Assembly: GCF_046630445.1 (NCBI RefSeq)
Contig: NC_092336.1
Span: 202,339,001 to 202,403,000 of the forward strand
Source of the DNA: Rutidosis leptorrhynchoides
Taxonomy: Eukaryota > Streptophyta > Magnoliopsida > Asterales > Asteraceae
Reading direction: 5' to 3'
DNA: 64,000 nt
The notes beneath the pieces are model-generated. The model was not told the DNA's origin. It made no database searches and saw only the letters and a list, made by a program, of their open reading frames with translations. The position numbers and the translations under genes were made by a program. The number at the start of each line of letters is the position of its first letter. Positions within the stretch are counted from its first letter, which is position 1. Below are positions 1 through 12,362 of the stretch, piece by piece.

Positions 1-21
1 AGGGGGAGTTAACATCAAAAT

Positions 22-322
22 GTCAACAAATGATGGAGGATGAGTCTTTGTGATCACCTCAAGAGGATGTGTCAATATGACTGCCTCAAAACCCTCAGTC
101 AACAAATGACGGAGGACAAGTCTTTGTGACTACCTCAAGAGGATGTGTCTAAATGACTGCCTCAAAACTTTCAGTCAACAAATGATGGAGGATATGTCTC
201 TGTGACTACCTCAAGAGGATGTGTCTAAATGACTGCCTCAAACTCATAGTCAACAAATGACAAAGGATATGTCTTTGTGACTACCTTAAGAGGATGTGTC
301 TATATGACTGCCTCATGGTTCC
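22..322 (+). repeat. Tandem repeat, about 76-bp unit, four copies
   Basis: Four head-to-tail units begin at about 22, 98, 174 and 249, each starting GTCAACAAATGA and carrying CTCAAGAGGATGTGTC and TGACTGCCTCAAA. Copies differ by a few substitutions. A GGGGGAG purine run lies just before the first unit. No open frame runs through the array. It lies between the expected end of pol (off window) and the third ORF of Cop1. Confidence 0.85.
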
Positions 323-1690
323 CGGTCTCAATAACTGTTAAAACCTGAGAAAATTAAATTTTGAAAATTAATTAAAGTTTAAACGATAACTTGATTATTT
401 CACAGAATTTCTTAAACTTCTTAAAGTTTATTATAGGGTACCAAAATCCCTTAAAATCCAAAATCTAGTGAATGTTTTTGAGCAAAATTCTAAGACCGAA
501 GGTTTTCGAGCAAATTGTGCTTGAAATTGAAATTTTCGTGCAATAATTCTGAACTTATCATTTCTAGAAGAAGAAAAACCGACTGAAAAACCCAATTTTT
601 CAGACTTCTTGTGTCTATATAAGGTTAAAGGTTCACTTTCCAACACATCACTTTCAAATATCACTTTAGAAAATCTAATTTTGTCAGGCTCACGTGCTCT
701 CAAGAACACCCTGTTCATTGTCACTGTTCATCATCTTCACAGTAAACCTAATCGGTATTTTCACTTTAAAATCATGTGTTTATGGCTAAAATTGTTGTTT
801 TATAGAAGCTTTTCTGTCTCTGTAATCACTTAAAGTGTTGAAATTGCCATGATTTAAATAAGAATTTGATGAATATATGCTGTGTGTATACAGGGGTGAC
901 GAACCCTAGAAACCTAAGTTGATTGATTGCACCTATAAAATGAATCTGTTATAATAAATTAACTTAGGGGTCTTGATTGTGATAAGAAGAACTTCATTTA
1001 TCCCTTAATTACTTGAATAGATGCTTGTTGCAACCTCAAATTTGAATAGGGGTAATTTTAGGGTTCACGAATAAATCTGAGAATTTCAGATGATTTGTCT
1101 TAATTCATGGTGTTAAACAGGTTTAGTTTACAATAGATTTCATTCATTAAATCTTAAATTGGCCCAATTGTTCTATTTTCTGCAAAAAGATGAACATGAA
1201 ACTCAAACAAACAGGGTGCTCGAAAATCTCTTGATTTTCGAGCGCTCGAAAAAGGTGCCCGAAAAAGTCTTGACTGAAAACCTTTTTGTGCTCGAAAATT
1301 TAGTTGTGTGAAAACCTCCCTTGTGTCTGAAAAGGTTATCTGTCTGAATACCTTTCCTGTATGAAAAACTGTTGTCAGAAAAACCTTTTATTGCTCGAAA
1401 AGTGTGACTGAAAAACTTTATGCTCGAAAAAGATTGTATGTGTGAAAACCTTTGTCTGAAACCCTTTGATAGATGAAATGCTTGCACGAAAACCTTCATG
1501 ATCTAAAACTTTGCTCAAAATTTGACTAATGCTCGAAAACCAATTTTGTTCAAAATTGTTAAGTGTTAGTACTGTTTCAAATGAACTTTGACAATCTTTT
1601 AAAATTGAAACAATTAATGCTTTATCACTATTTTCACAAAACACCAAATGAACTGTGTTTTTCACTAACCTTGCTCATGATTTCACAGCA
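323..1690 (+). other. Cop1 spacer ahead of the third ORF
   Basis: No coding sequence is recognised here. There is a TATA-like string (CTATATAAGG, about 614-623) followed by about 1 kb of AT-rich sequence. From about 1203 to 1560 there is a degenerate array of short CTCGAAAA / CTGAAAACC motifs. Just before the third ORF is a pyrimidine-rich stretch ending TTTCACAG at about 1681-1688, which could be a splice acceptor. A separate promoter or spliced leader for the third ORF is possible but unproven. Confidence 0.4.
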
Positions 1691-4600
1691 ATGTCAAACA
1701 ATGTCTTTTTCAACGAGGATGTTTCCACCCCTTGCTCCTATTGGATCCCCATACTTCTAAATCACCCAATGCATAACCTTTTCACTGAATTCGACCATGT
1801 CTCAGTACGACAACTTCGTCTAATGCGGGACACCATGACCTACCACCCTCCAGTTAACGATGCACCCGACTATTTTTCTTTTCTAGCCTCTCAGAACCCT
1901 GATCGGAGAGCTACCTTCACACTAGCTGACATGAGACGATTCTTGGGAATTCCCGCCCGTGCTCAATACGATATTTTCCCTTCAGAAAATGCAATGCTTG
2001 CTGCCGTACATCAACTTGGATACGAAGGAGAGTTGACAAATATAAGGGAGTTCAAAAAGAAACGAATGGCACAACGATGGGCTGTCCTATATACTCTCAT
2101 CAATTGTTGCTTCAATCCAATGCAAACTGGAACCGATCACATCACAGTATTCTTGTTAAAAATCTTCTATGGCATTGTGTTCCTGCCATCTGCTGACTTT
2201 GGTCGTGTCATCTGGGAACGCATGATAGAAATCCACTCAGCACCTCTCCTATCATACATTCAATTCCCAAGATTCTATTCCTTAATTCTTGGAGCAGTAA
2301 TTGATGTCAGCAACCAGACTCCAGATCCCATACCTAGAGATCATGTTGAACCACTTGTAGAGCATCCGTTCATAGAGTTCATTTAAAAGAGAATAGGATC
2401 ACAGAATGTGCCAGCTCAACCTATTCCTGTGCATTTACTAAATCTTGGACCTCGTGATGATCCAAGAATCACTGCTTATTTGAGACAGATAGGAGCTCTT
2501 ATGGATCCTCTACAACCCGGGGATCCTGCCCCAGTAACTGATAGGACACCTGGTGAGGGGTCTAGTAAGCGAGGGTCACAGAAAAGAAAATTTGAGGGGA
2601 AAAGAAATGAGGGTGAAATTAGGTCTAAAAGAAAAGCAGAATCAAAGCAGGTAACCTCTGAACAACTTCAGAAGGTTCTTCACGATATTGTTCGGAGTGA
2701 TAAGGATGGAAATGAGGGCGTGGTTGAAAAATCAAGAGAGGATGTGCGGACCGGGTGTGAGATAGGGTAAAATGAAAACGTTAGCCCCCCCCCCCCCCCC
2801 CCCCAAATATTAGGAAACCACTCAGATGCTCAAACATCTATTTCATATGAGTTAGAATCGGCATCTCCAGATGAGATTCGCCAAAAACAATTTAAGAATG
2901 TGTCTAGTGCTCGTAGGGATTTGGTGCAGTCCTATACCGAACAATCAGTGTCTATAGCTCAGTCTGCAACAACAAGCGTAGAGGTTAGCAAATCCCTAGA
3001 AATTGCTTCTATAAGATCGCTTGGAAGTCCTGTCTCAACAGGCCTCACTGCTCAGCTTTCCAGCTCAACAGTGGTGACAACTGAGTTTCATCAAGAATCT
3101 CGGGCTATTTTCACTAACACTTCCTGGCAGGGCTCTATCACATCCTTACCAATTATTTCCACAGCTCCATCACCACCACGATTAACATCACCACCACCTG
3201 ATCTCAATGCTTCACCACCACCGCTGTCACCTCCAATCATGACATCATCCCCTATCACCCAAACTGTCACTCATCTACCAAATCTCACGTATATTCAACG
3301 GGAAAACGAATTTCATGCTCACCTTCTCTCAGTTAACCTTTCTGAGGGTGATTACATCAGAAAAACCATTCTTGGTCTTCTCAACTCACTTCAACTCATC
3401 CCGAATTATCCACAGGTTCTTGAACCGATCCCGTGTTGTGTTGATCAACCATCTTCCTCCCGGTGACATGATGACCCCGATTTCGGCGGCCAACATGAGG
3501 GGGAGAATATCGGAGGAAGATCCACTGTGCACATCACCCAAACTATCAGTCAAACACAATCTGCACCTAGCTCTTCCAGGAAAGGGAAAGAAATTGTTGA
3601 TGACTCTGATATACCTGAAGGAATGGTCGAAGGGATCGAATACACAGTAGAAGAAGATGATACTGCCCCAGACGGACATGATGTGATCACAATCAACTCT
3701 GACGATGAAGATGATTTCGATGAAGTTATGTTTGTTGATGTCAAAGAGGAAGTAGAAACTGATATCGATATACCTGAAGAAGTGGTTACCTCTGCCGAAA
3801 CTTCTCTTGCCATGGTGATGTACACAAGTTCAGACATCAAACCTATCACCTCCAAGTCTGAAACTATCATCACATCCACTCCACAGCTTATCATACCAAA
3901 ATCTGAAGAAGAAGAAGAGGAAGAGTTCTTCAGAAACTTGAAACCCCAGCCTACCACGGTCATTGAAGGAGCATTCACCAAAGAAAATTACGTAAACTTA
4001 GAAGCTCCGGATGAGGATGAGCTAAATGAATTTGATCGGTTTGTCACTCAGGAATACACCGGTGAACCTGCACCAAGGTTTCCCAAACCAACCGCTCAAC
4101 CAACTCCTGATCAGTCCACATCATCTGATCCTCAACATGGAGAATTCAATAAACACAGATCACTTCCGATCAAACTTGGTGAACCTCAATCTGAAGAGGT
4201 ATTACAGGGATGCTGGCTGGAGGAACAAGCTTACAGGATCTTCGTAAGTGAAGATAAACTCAAAAACGTGCCAGTAGCTGAAAGGTTCAAACCAATCGGG
4301 TGCTATGATTTTCTCAATGACAAAGAAAAGTTGATAATGTATCGTTACCAAAGGCGGGTTTATAAGAACTGGGATAAGTTTGATATAGAAGAACAGAAAG
4401 AAAATCCAATTATCATCACAAACAGTGTGCTCTGCAGGTCATTGTCTAAGAGAGTGTATACTCCATTTTTTAGAGTGATTCATTCAAACGACCAAGAGTA
4501 CATGTTCTCGGAATATGATCTAATTGAACTTAATCCGGTTGATGTGTTGTTTCTGTACAATTGGTTGAGAAACAAAATAAGAAAGACTTGGGTTATCGAA

Positions 4601-5206
4601 ACGGCAATCGAAAGGGTGAGAAGGTTCATGAAAGATAGAATCAAACTGGCTTCTCAATATGATCTGCAGTTAGGTGTCGAGTCTATTCGAAAGAAGATTC
4701 TGCTCTCCGCACCAAATCAAACCATCGGCGATCTGGATTTGTCTTCTTTTAGGATTTACTATTGCTTAGACGCCCCTGAAGAAGGTTTCATATTTCGCAA
4801 CAAGATCAAAAAGCCAATTTTCATCCGCAAATCAGAGCTGCCAAAATACTCTGACGGGACTCTCAAGCGTGCACTAAAGTATTTCGACATATGCAAGCGA
4901 ACAGAAAACATTGGGAACTATCAAAAGCTGATGACAAACGAGATGGCAAATCACATCAATGAACTTCTTGAATTCAGGCTGTACATGAGGCAGTTTGACA
5001 CTTCGCTGGGAATCAACTGAAAGAAAAACTACTTCACAGGCTCACAATTTGTTCCTAGTTTCGAATACAAAATCACCAGCCTCAAAGAGTTCATCATTCC
5101 CAAACACTATGAAAGGAATTACACACCGGGAAGTGACGTGATCAAGGCGATGAAAGCTGAGGAAGAAGTAAAGAAAAAGGCCTCAGAAGGTGCCAGTCAA
5201 AGCTGA
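1691..5206 (+). pseudogene. Cop1 third ORF (env-position protein), broken by stops
   Basis: One frame runs from the Met at 1691 (or 1655) to a terminal TGA at 5204-5206, about 1170 codons. It has only four internal stops, at about 2384, 2768, 3464 and 5018, and no frameshift, even through a 20-C run. The first ~240 residues resemble a domain that I recall being labelled 'synaptobrevin, longin-like' in Asteraceae retroelement annotations, with a YPRF-like motif (here FPRF) after a helical block. A proline/serine-rich middle follows, then a highly acidic region with an E-run (about 3905-3930), then a basic C-terminal domain with no family I recognise. No signal peptide or membrane segment is evident, so an envelope role is not supported. 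Confidence 0.6.
2785..2804 (+). repeat. Poly-C run, 20 bases
   Basis: An uninterrupted run of 20 C lies within the third ORF of Cop1. In the ORF frame it encodes a short proline stretch and the frame stays open across it. G/C homopolymers of this length are rare in such AT-rich DNA, and its length may be a sequencing or assembly artefact. Confidence 0.95.
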
Positions 5207-5240
5207 TGATTCGATGATGATATTTTTGAAAACCGCACGC

Positions 5241-5252
5241 CAAGGGGGAGAT
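5241..5252 (+). promoter_or_regulatory. Cop1 polypurine tract
   Basis: CAAGGGGGAGAT immediately precedes the TGTTGACA start of the 3' LTR. This is the usual plus-strand priming site form (AAGGGGGAGAT) of plant Copia elements. Confidence 0.85.
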
Positions 5253-5521
5253 TGTTGACATATGTTTATGTAATAGATTTGTGGCGCACGGTTTTATTAT
5301 TATTTTGTAATGTATTTACTGTGTTTACCATGGTAACTTGTAACTCTTGTAACTTAGGAGGTTGTCATATATAAACAACCTCCTCCCTTGTTAATATTTA
5401 AGTTATCCATTTTCAATATTATACATCTTATCTTTACTCTGTAGTGTTCTTGATAACTAATACTTCCAACCCACTAAACATCCATCAAAACCGTAGATCC
5501 AAGCTTCATTTGGGACTAACA
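5253..5521 (+). repeat. Cop1 3' LTR, 269 bp
   Basis: It starts TGTTGACATATG directly after the polypurine tract and ends GGGACTAACA, giving TGTT/AACA terminal repeats. It contains a TATA-like ATATATAAACAACC block near 5369. The 3' boundary is supported because the following bases align with X-family internal sequence at about 16528. The partner LTR is outside the window. Confidence 0.8.
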
Positions 5522-6214
5522 CTGACAATAAAGATATTTTTATGACGAATATGAGTTGGAAAATAGAGTTTTATCACCATGGAGTAATATGGATAAAACA
5601 ATTCGATTGCATGAAGAGTACGAGTGAAGCTATCACAAAAGATCGAAATGAGATACTTAAAGATTTCTTTTGCTTTTGACATTGTCAGGGTTGATTTCCA
5701 GAATTCAAGGGATTAAAGAAAATCTTCTAAGCAGAAAGGAAATGTAATAGCATGATTAATTAGCAAACTGTTGGAATCACGGATAAGATAGAAATATCAA
5801 GAAAATATTTTCTTGACCTGTTTAGAGGTTAAGTAGAATGAAAGAGTCGTGTAACATGGCATATGATGACGGTATGTCTGTAAATCCTCACTTTCCATTA
5901 GAAATTCAGCATGACTTACTGTAATATAACCACGTTGGCCTGACGTCATTATATTATACTAACTCATGCTTCAATTCCCAACACTACTTCAGAAATCATT
6001 CATAATTTAAGCTCGAAGGTTATAGAATGTAGAAAGTAAAACAGTTTCTTTTATGATGTAACATAGATAGCGTGAAGAGTTAAATAATTTTGGACTAGAA
6101 TATTTATGAAGATATCTTCAGAAATATTGAGGATATTTATACTGAAAGATATGATGATATCTTAGAATTTAAATTATTTAAGATCAGAAGATGATGAAGA
6201 AATTTGTCCGCAAG

Positions 6215-6475
6215 GATTTAGAATAAGTAGGAGCAAGATATTCGTTTAAAGATTTCAGCAGATACTGAATCATCTGGATTCGTTAAATACAGGTTTCATC
6301 TTTGTGATTTGTCCACAGTCTCCTTCATGGTTTGCTCAATCCGTTTTCCAGTGCCAATTTTCTATTGAGTGTTTCCAACACTCCATTCTTTATCATCAAA
6401 CTTTTGGCCATTAAGACCATCTACAACTTTTACTGCTTCATCGGCATTCAAGGTCACTATATTTGAATCATTGGT
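6215..6475 (-). pseudogene. Poly(A)-binding protein fragment captured by X-A
   Basis: On the minus strand the translation reads NADEAVKVVDGLNGQKFDDK then EW, closely matching the end of the third RRM of plant poly(A)-binding proteins. It continues with GKRIEQTMKETVDKSQ and NLYLTNPDDSVS, matching the linker into the fourth RRM. The match is broken by stops and small indels and fades after about 80 codons. It is in the sense orientation of X-A, and homologous fragments occupy the same place in X-B and X-C. It is not a functional RNA-binding protein. The source is inferred from remembered family sequence. Confidence 0.8.
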
Positions 6476-7599
6476 TATCAATCCGAGGTGTTTTCAAGAA
6501 CTTCGAAGGGTTTGATCGCAGATTGTAATCGTCAAGATACAAATGATGTTTAGGATGAAATCAAGTGGCAAACTTGAAGAAGTGTTTAGTTTCATATGTT
6601 ATAATTAATATTTTAATATGTTTTAATTGTCCAATGTTAGTAGTCCAATGTTAGTAGTCCAATAGTCCATATATAGTTTAATATATAATCTTCGAATTAA
6701 TTAAGATGATTTGTATTGCCTAAGACTCAATCTCGACCCATTGTACAACTATTGTCTTTGAAGTAATCTCGACGTATTGTGTACATGTGTCTTACGATTG
6801 ATCCGACGTATTGTATATGTATTGTCTTAATTAATTATATTATATTATCTCAGGTTTAACCAAGACTAGTATATTATGACAGTATTTAAATGACGATTAT
6901 TAAAGTGCGTAAAATAAATAACGGTATTTAAATGACGATAAATAAAATTACGAGTATTAAAATTACGATAATTAATTGTGATAATTAAAATGACAATAAG
7001 TAATAAGGAAATAGTCATAACGGATATAGGAACAGTTAGCTAAGATTTTGTTAGCGTGGATTCTTAACAAAATTTTACATACATAATTAGTTTGTTTCTA
7101 AAAAATTTTATTGTGTCCATTATTTCTTCATTATGCCACCTGTTGGATTCTGATCTGTCAAAATCCAAATATGAAATTGAATTTGAATGAAAATGGTTAT
7201 TCTTCGGTGAACGGATACGTATATCTGTAGATTTAAGTAGGATAGTTAATGAATGTTGAATCCAAATTGAATAATGTACAGTGTAAATATTAATGTGAAA
7301 TCTGAATATTTCTCGGGTATTACCTACCCGTTAAAATATTCTCATCATTAATAGTTTGTACAAAAGAATTTTTTTTTAATTACAATCTTTATGAAAATAT
7401 ACTTACCTATATATTTTCTTCAGATATAATCATGAATTTAATGAGTCAATATGATATTAATCTCATTTGATTTACCGTTAGAGCTAGAATACCTAATCTC
7501 TAAAACTTTAGATATTTCATAATTGCTATGTCGAACGAAGATAAATGATGTAGAACGATACGTAGGACGAAGATAATCGATGTAGAACAAGATGTAGAA

Positions 7600-8113
7600 C
7601 GAAGATTATGCTCGAGGTATATATTGTGATATTGAGACGTGTGGTGTAGAGGCTTGTGTTGTTGGTACTGTTGATGCCGGTGTTGATGGTAATACCTGCA
7701 AGTTGTGCGTCGTACTCTCCAAAGCTACTACTCGAGCGCGAAGTTCGTTGACTTCTTCTATTACTCCGGGATGATTGACGGTTTGAACAAGCGGATGAAT
7801 AAGGTTTAGAATTGTAGATATTATGTAATCGTTGCGAGCTATTCTGGAAATGAGGGTAAAGATGGTGTTTCGAACTAATTCGCTGGTAAGTGCTTCAGGT
7901 TCTTCGTCAAGAGGGAAATTTGGTTGATGGAAGGGATCGCCTTCTTCTCGTCTCCATTGGTTAAGTCGACCGAACCCATCCCCAATTCATCCAGAATTGA
8001 TGATGGCTAATTGGTTGATCCATTCCGATTACACTGCTTTCGGAGCTCGAGTGGAAATCCATATCGGAATAGCTGTCGGAATCCGGGGAACTTGAACTGG
8101 TTACAGGATCCAT
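7600..8113 (-). pseudogene. X-family ORF (unknown protein), frameshifted copy
   Basis: The start MDPVTSSSSPDSDSYSDMDF at 8113 leads into SESSVIGMDQP and FWMNWGWVR, then a one-base insertion shifts the frame. In the second frame, EEGDPFHQPN, EEPEALTSELVRNTIF and VIEEVNELRARVVALE continue to about 7690. The X-C copy (39935-40873) reads almost the same, with many silent differences. There is a serine-rich N-terminus, a tryptophan-rich motif and a short coiled coil. No catalytic or zinc-binding motif is seen. The 3' end is truncated relative to X-C. Confidence 0.65.
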
Positions 8114-8473
8114 CTCGTACAGTGCACGGAAATGATTTTTCGATATGAGGAAGATTATAGGACTTAGATTAGTATTCATCAATACATAATTTACATATGT
8201 ATATATAATACCAAAATCTCATAAGTTACGGAGAATTTTCAAAAGCTGCCAGGCAGAGTTTACTGTAACAGATATCATAAGATATGAATTTTATCTATGC
8301 AATAATTGCACTAAGACGTGTCTATACTTAAGATGATAAGCAGGTAATTTCCAACAAAAAATGATAAGCAAAACTTTTGACATGCAGACAGAGTCGAAGT
8401 CCAGACTCACTAATGCATCCTAACAGTATCCGGTTAGACACACTAATGCAAAACCTGGTTCGCTAAGACCACC

Positions 8474-8485
8474 GCTCTGATACCA
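8474..8485 (-). promoter_or_regulatory. X-A primer-binding site
   Basis: The minus strand reads TGGTATCAGAGC, the standard site complementary to the 3' end of initiator-Met tRNA. It lies four bases inside the LTR boundary at 8490. Confidence 0.9.
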
Positions 8486-8489
8486 ACTG

Positions 8490-8711
8490 TGATGGCCCGT
8501 CCTAATCCACCTGGACGAAGTCATCAACGTCTTGTTCCATTACGAGGTACTGACCTCTATATGATACATTTTACAAACATTTCATTCTTTTAAAAGACAA
8601 ACTTATTTCAAAATATAACCCTTTTGATACAGATGATATATGTTTTCCCAATATGAATGACTAATCTATCAGTCTTTTTGAAATCAAATGACTTGAATGC
8701 AACGTATTTTA
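8490..8711 (-). repeat. X-A 5' LTR, inner end
   Basis: Read on the minus strand this is the last ~220 bp of the LTR, ending GGACGGGCCATCA. It aligns with the X-B LTR from 14940 (shared ACCTCTATATGATACATTTTA). At 8712 it is cut by element Z; the outer part resumes at 33998. Confidence 0.8.
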
Positions 8712-9756
8712 TATAACGACCCTCATTTTTTCCATTCTATATTTTTCCTTATTAAATGCCCAAACAATATAATTAAAACTTAACGACTTAACTTTAATTA
8801 ATAATTTTTAAGTATTAAAAATTTTAAAACGTAATAATTAACTTTGTGTAATAAACAACAAGTTAATAAAATACGAAAATGATAAGCTAAATAACTTTCG
8901 TGAACAAAAGGTAATAAATTAAAGTTTAATGTATATAACTTAATTAGTCTTAAATAAGTTTAGGGATCATTTAAGCTAACTTAAAGTACAAGGACTAAAG
9001 TGAAAAATCCTAAAACTCACCCATGCATGCATGAGCCGAAATTTTTTTTAAAAAAAATAGGTGAATTGCCTAAATTTCCCTCCCTAAAATCGGCTCCCTT
9101 AACACCCATTACTTCCTCTCCAAGTTCAACTTGTTCCCTAAGTAAACCTAACCCTAACCCTAAATCTAGAATTCTCTAATCACTCCTATAAATAGAGGCC
9201 TAGGCTAAAGCTAAACATGTACCAAATCAAATTACAAAAATCTCTCTCAAATCTCTCCCCTCTCTCTCTCCCTATTTTCGGCTCAAAAACCGAAACCCCA
9301 AACCACCACCATCGAATTCATCATCAATCTTCAAAGGGTTTTCAAGCAATCTTCATCGTGTTCTTCGCGTTCTTCGAAGATCTTCAAAGGTGTTCTTCAA
9401 ATCTTCAATGTTTTGATCTTCATTTCCAAAGTGTTTCATCTTTTCCTTGTTAATCATCTTCGAATCTTCAAGGTATAACATAAACCCTAAAACTTATTCA
9501 CATAATCTTTGATCTTATTTTAAATTCATGTTCATGATATAATCTTGTTAATTCAAACAAATACATATACATATACATGAACACGCATAGATATATACAT
9601 ATACATGGAGAAAAAAAATATTAATATGTATGTATGTGTGTGTGTCGACCGAAAAAAAAGAAAAGGAGTGTTTGATCTTTAAAACCTAGGTGATTAGATA
9701 AAAGATTTGTTTGTGTTAATTAAGGAAACAAAATATAAATATATATACATAAATCG

Positions 9757-9797
<41 letters not shown>

Positions 9798-11390
9798 AAA
9801 AAATATTTATATATATATATACATATATACAGTTTACATATAAAAAAAATAAAAACTATATATATATACACACACACATACGATATACATATATATACAT
9901 AAACCCTAAACCTAACCATAATTATTAAAACCTAATTAATTAAACCTAAACCCTAGGACATTAATTAAACCCTAGTCATTTATTACTAAACCCTAATCAT
10001 TTAAAATACTACTTTAATTAATTAACCCTAATTAATTAATGAAACCCTAATATTACTTATACTATTATTTAACATTTATACACTATTATTATTACTAACA
10101 CTTATAACCTACTACTTATATTATAACACATATAACATACTACTACTTATATTATATTATACGATTACATTAGTCATTCACGATAACATGTGATTACTCG
10201 AACGTCAACGCTACTTAAGGCCTAGGGTGATCCTTGGTACCACTATGAGACGCTTATGGATTACGAATGCAAAACTTAGATTTTGGTCAACAAATCCTGG
10301 GCCAACCGGTAACAATTGGTCATTCTGGTGACTCGGCAGTGGAATAGATGTTTGAGTATGGTGCACAATGTCAAAACCGACTATAGTAATCATACACTTA
10401 GTTATCTTCACACTTAATAAGTGGTAGACTTATTAAGGACAACTCACTAGTGTTCGACACTAATTTACTAAAAGTGGAAACTTGTTAAAAGTTGAAACTT
10501 ACTAGGAATGGAACTTAGTAAAATGAACCATATTTAAAACACTTGCATACCTAAACTTAAACTTGGGAAAAACATTTACCTACTCTTAAATGTCATTAGG
10601 TTGACTTTCTGCTCACTTCTATCCAAACTTTCTATTCCGAGGAATAACCATCTCTCTCTACTAAGGTGAATTTCATAGTCCCACTTTATATTGTGCACAA
10701 CTTATTTAACTTCTTGGGGTGAGATACATGCTATTTTTACTATTTACAATTTAGACACAAGTACCAACTGATAAACTATGCTATACCCGGCTATGTCCGA
10801 CTAAGTCCCTACAGTGATATTTTTAATTTCTCGTTGAATGCATGCTTAATTATTGGGGGTAGGCCTATCGGGAGTAACATCTCCGATACATTTGACCAAG
10901 TCACTGTATTACTTAATAATGAAATTAAACCGACAAGGACAGACACAACTTGTCATTGGGCAAACTTGAACGTTTAGTCTAAATATCACGAATTGGCATA
11001 ACTTTTTGATCCCTGCGAGATCAACTTTATAAACTAAATCTTGTGGTCTAAAACAACGGTCAAACATTTTTGTTAAACCTATGAACTTCACTCAACCTTT
11101 TTGGTTGACACTTTAGCATGTTTGTCTCAGGTGTCGATTGATCAAGCTTGAATTACTTACTGTTTATGTGATGCTACTTAGACTTAGGATCAAGAGATAT
11201 TGCATTTATTATTTTTTCATTTAAAACAAGTACTTTATTGTAATTTCCATTATTGTAACGACATTCATTTTCCGTTGCTTACTCAACAAAGTTTGTTTTT
11301 ATCATTTAGTATTGTTCTCGTATATTATAATATGTTGGTTTGTTTGATATTAATGTCACATTCACCCCGGCCCTAATTGGGGGTGTGATA
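8712..11390 (+). repeat. Z left LTR, about 2.68 kb
   Basis: It begins TATAACGACCC and ends GGGGGTGTGATA, just before the primer site. It matches the right LTR at about 30775-33501 over nearly its whole length with scattered substitutions and microsatellite length changes. It includes a (TA)n run at about 9758-9791 and CCCTAAA-rich stretches at about 9900-10040 that look telomere-like but are internal to the LTR. Confidence 0.85.
9187..9194 (+). promoter_or_regulatory. TATA box of the Z LTR
   Basis: TATAAATA in CTCCTATAAATAGAGGCC is followed about 30 bp downstream by the probable RNA start and then a CT-rich leader. The same box is present in the right LTR at 31251-31258. A 78-codon frame downstream (9217) is preserved only because the LTRs are duplicates; it is likely untranslated leader. 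Confidence 0.7.
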
Positions 11391-11393
11391 GAT

Positions 11394-11405
11394 TGGTATC
11401 AGAGC
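11394..11405 (+). promoter_or_regulatory. Z primer-binding site
   Basis: TGGTATCAGAGC follows the left LTR end by three bases, matching the initiator-Met tRNA 3' end. A slightly mutated second copy (TGGTATCAGAGT) lies after the right LTR at about 33505. Confidence 0.9.
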
Positions 11406-11606
11406 ATAACCAAGCTGTTATAGAGAACCAGGATTGCATCTTTATGTGTGCCTTATTTGCTAGCTAGGGTGCCTTAGCAATCTAGGAAACTATAACCTTT
11501 CCTGCCTTAGACTTAAAGCACTTAGGATTGCCTTATAATCTTAACAACCATGCTTTAATAAACTTGACTTAAAGATTCTAATCAAAGTCTCTTTGCTAAT
11601 GTTAGG

Positions 11607-12362
11607 ATGTCAAGCTGAAGCGTTAATCAACCAAATAAAATGAATCTCTTCAAATCTTCTGAAGAAATGGCTCGCTTTCAACCTACCAACGAAGTAGGTG
11701 TTGGACACTTTTCAACTTCGAGACGAGTCCAAAGCCCACCTTATGGTCTTGGTGGTCCTCCCTCACCAAACTATAGTCCAAATACTTTATCTAAGTCTCC
11801 CGACTACTATCCAACCCCGAGAGTTGAAGACAAGGGGAACCGCCCTGCTGATTTTAAAGAAGATGGCCCGTCTAAGAAAAGAGCTCGATCTCATTCTTAC
11901 GATAACCATGATGCCATGTGTGAAATTATGAATCTGCGAACGACTAACGAGAAGAACTTCAATGGTTTGCTTTGCCATATTTCAAGGATCGAGGCTCGAA
12001 TGGATAAAAAGGACCTAGTAATCAAGAAACTTTTGGAGGAGAATGCGGAGTTAAAGAAAGAGATAAAGTTGGTGAAGTATGAGGAAGAACGTAACACCCG
12101 TTGGGGAAAGCAATCGCTTGCTCATCTCAAGGAGAATGTTGATTTCTGGTTGGATATGGAAAGAAATCGAGTCAACAAGTAGCTTGCTCTAAAGGCGTAT
12201 GATAACAACGCAGTCAACAGCCGCGTTACTAACCTCTACGATAACCTCGAGTATCTCTATGAGAAGTAAAAGGCGAGGAACGAGAAAGTTGATGAGTTTA
12301 TGAAGAAGGTGGAGGATGAGAAGAAGAAATATGAAGATTACTTCAATCTTAATATTTCCTAG
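11607..12362 (+). pseudogene. Z accessory coiled-coil ORF upstream of gag
   Basis: The frame starts at the ATG at 11607, has a TGA four codons in (an alternative start is 11640), and runs to 12362 with two further stops near 12180 and 12267. The second Z copy (33718) has an intact start. The N-terminal part is proline/serine-rich, then there is a basic KKRAR patch that could be a nuclear signal. The C-terminal half is rich in K, E and L with heptad-like spacing (KKLLEENAELKKEIKLVK), suggesting a coiled coil. It is separate from gag, which begins about 280 bp later. I recognise no family for it. Confidence 0.6.

Larger units (their letters stand above)
1..5521 (+). mobile_element. Cop1: Copia-type LTR retrotransposon, 3' part
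   Basis: The window opens inside this element; its 5' LTR, gag and pol lie upstream and are not visible. What is seen is a tandem-repeat block, a spacer, a very long third reading frame, a polypurine tract and a 3' LTR. A large ORF between pol and the 3' LTR is typical of Sirevirus-like Copia elements, so that lineage is the best guess; without pol it is not proven. The right end is supported by homology: sequence just after 5521 aligns with X-B internal sequence near 16528, so the element sits inside X-A. The target duplication may be CTGAC, but the left end is off the window. Confidence 0.75.

Noticed and set aside
22-322. Regularly spaced repeats resembling a CRISPR array
   Set aside because: The unit is a contiguous 76-bp tandem repeat without unique spacers, in a plant retrotransposon.
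9217-9453. 78-residue ORF repeated at 31281-31517
   Set aside because: It is conserved only because it lies in the two LTRs of Z, just past the TATA box; it is probably transcript leader.
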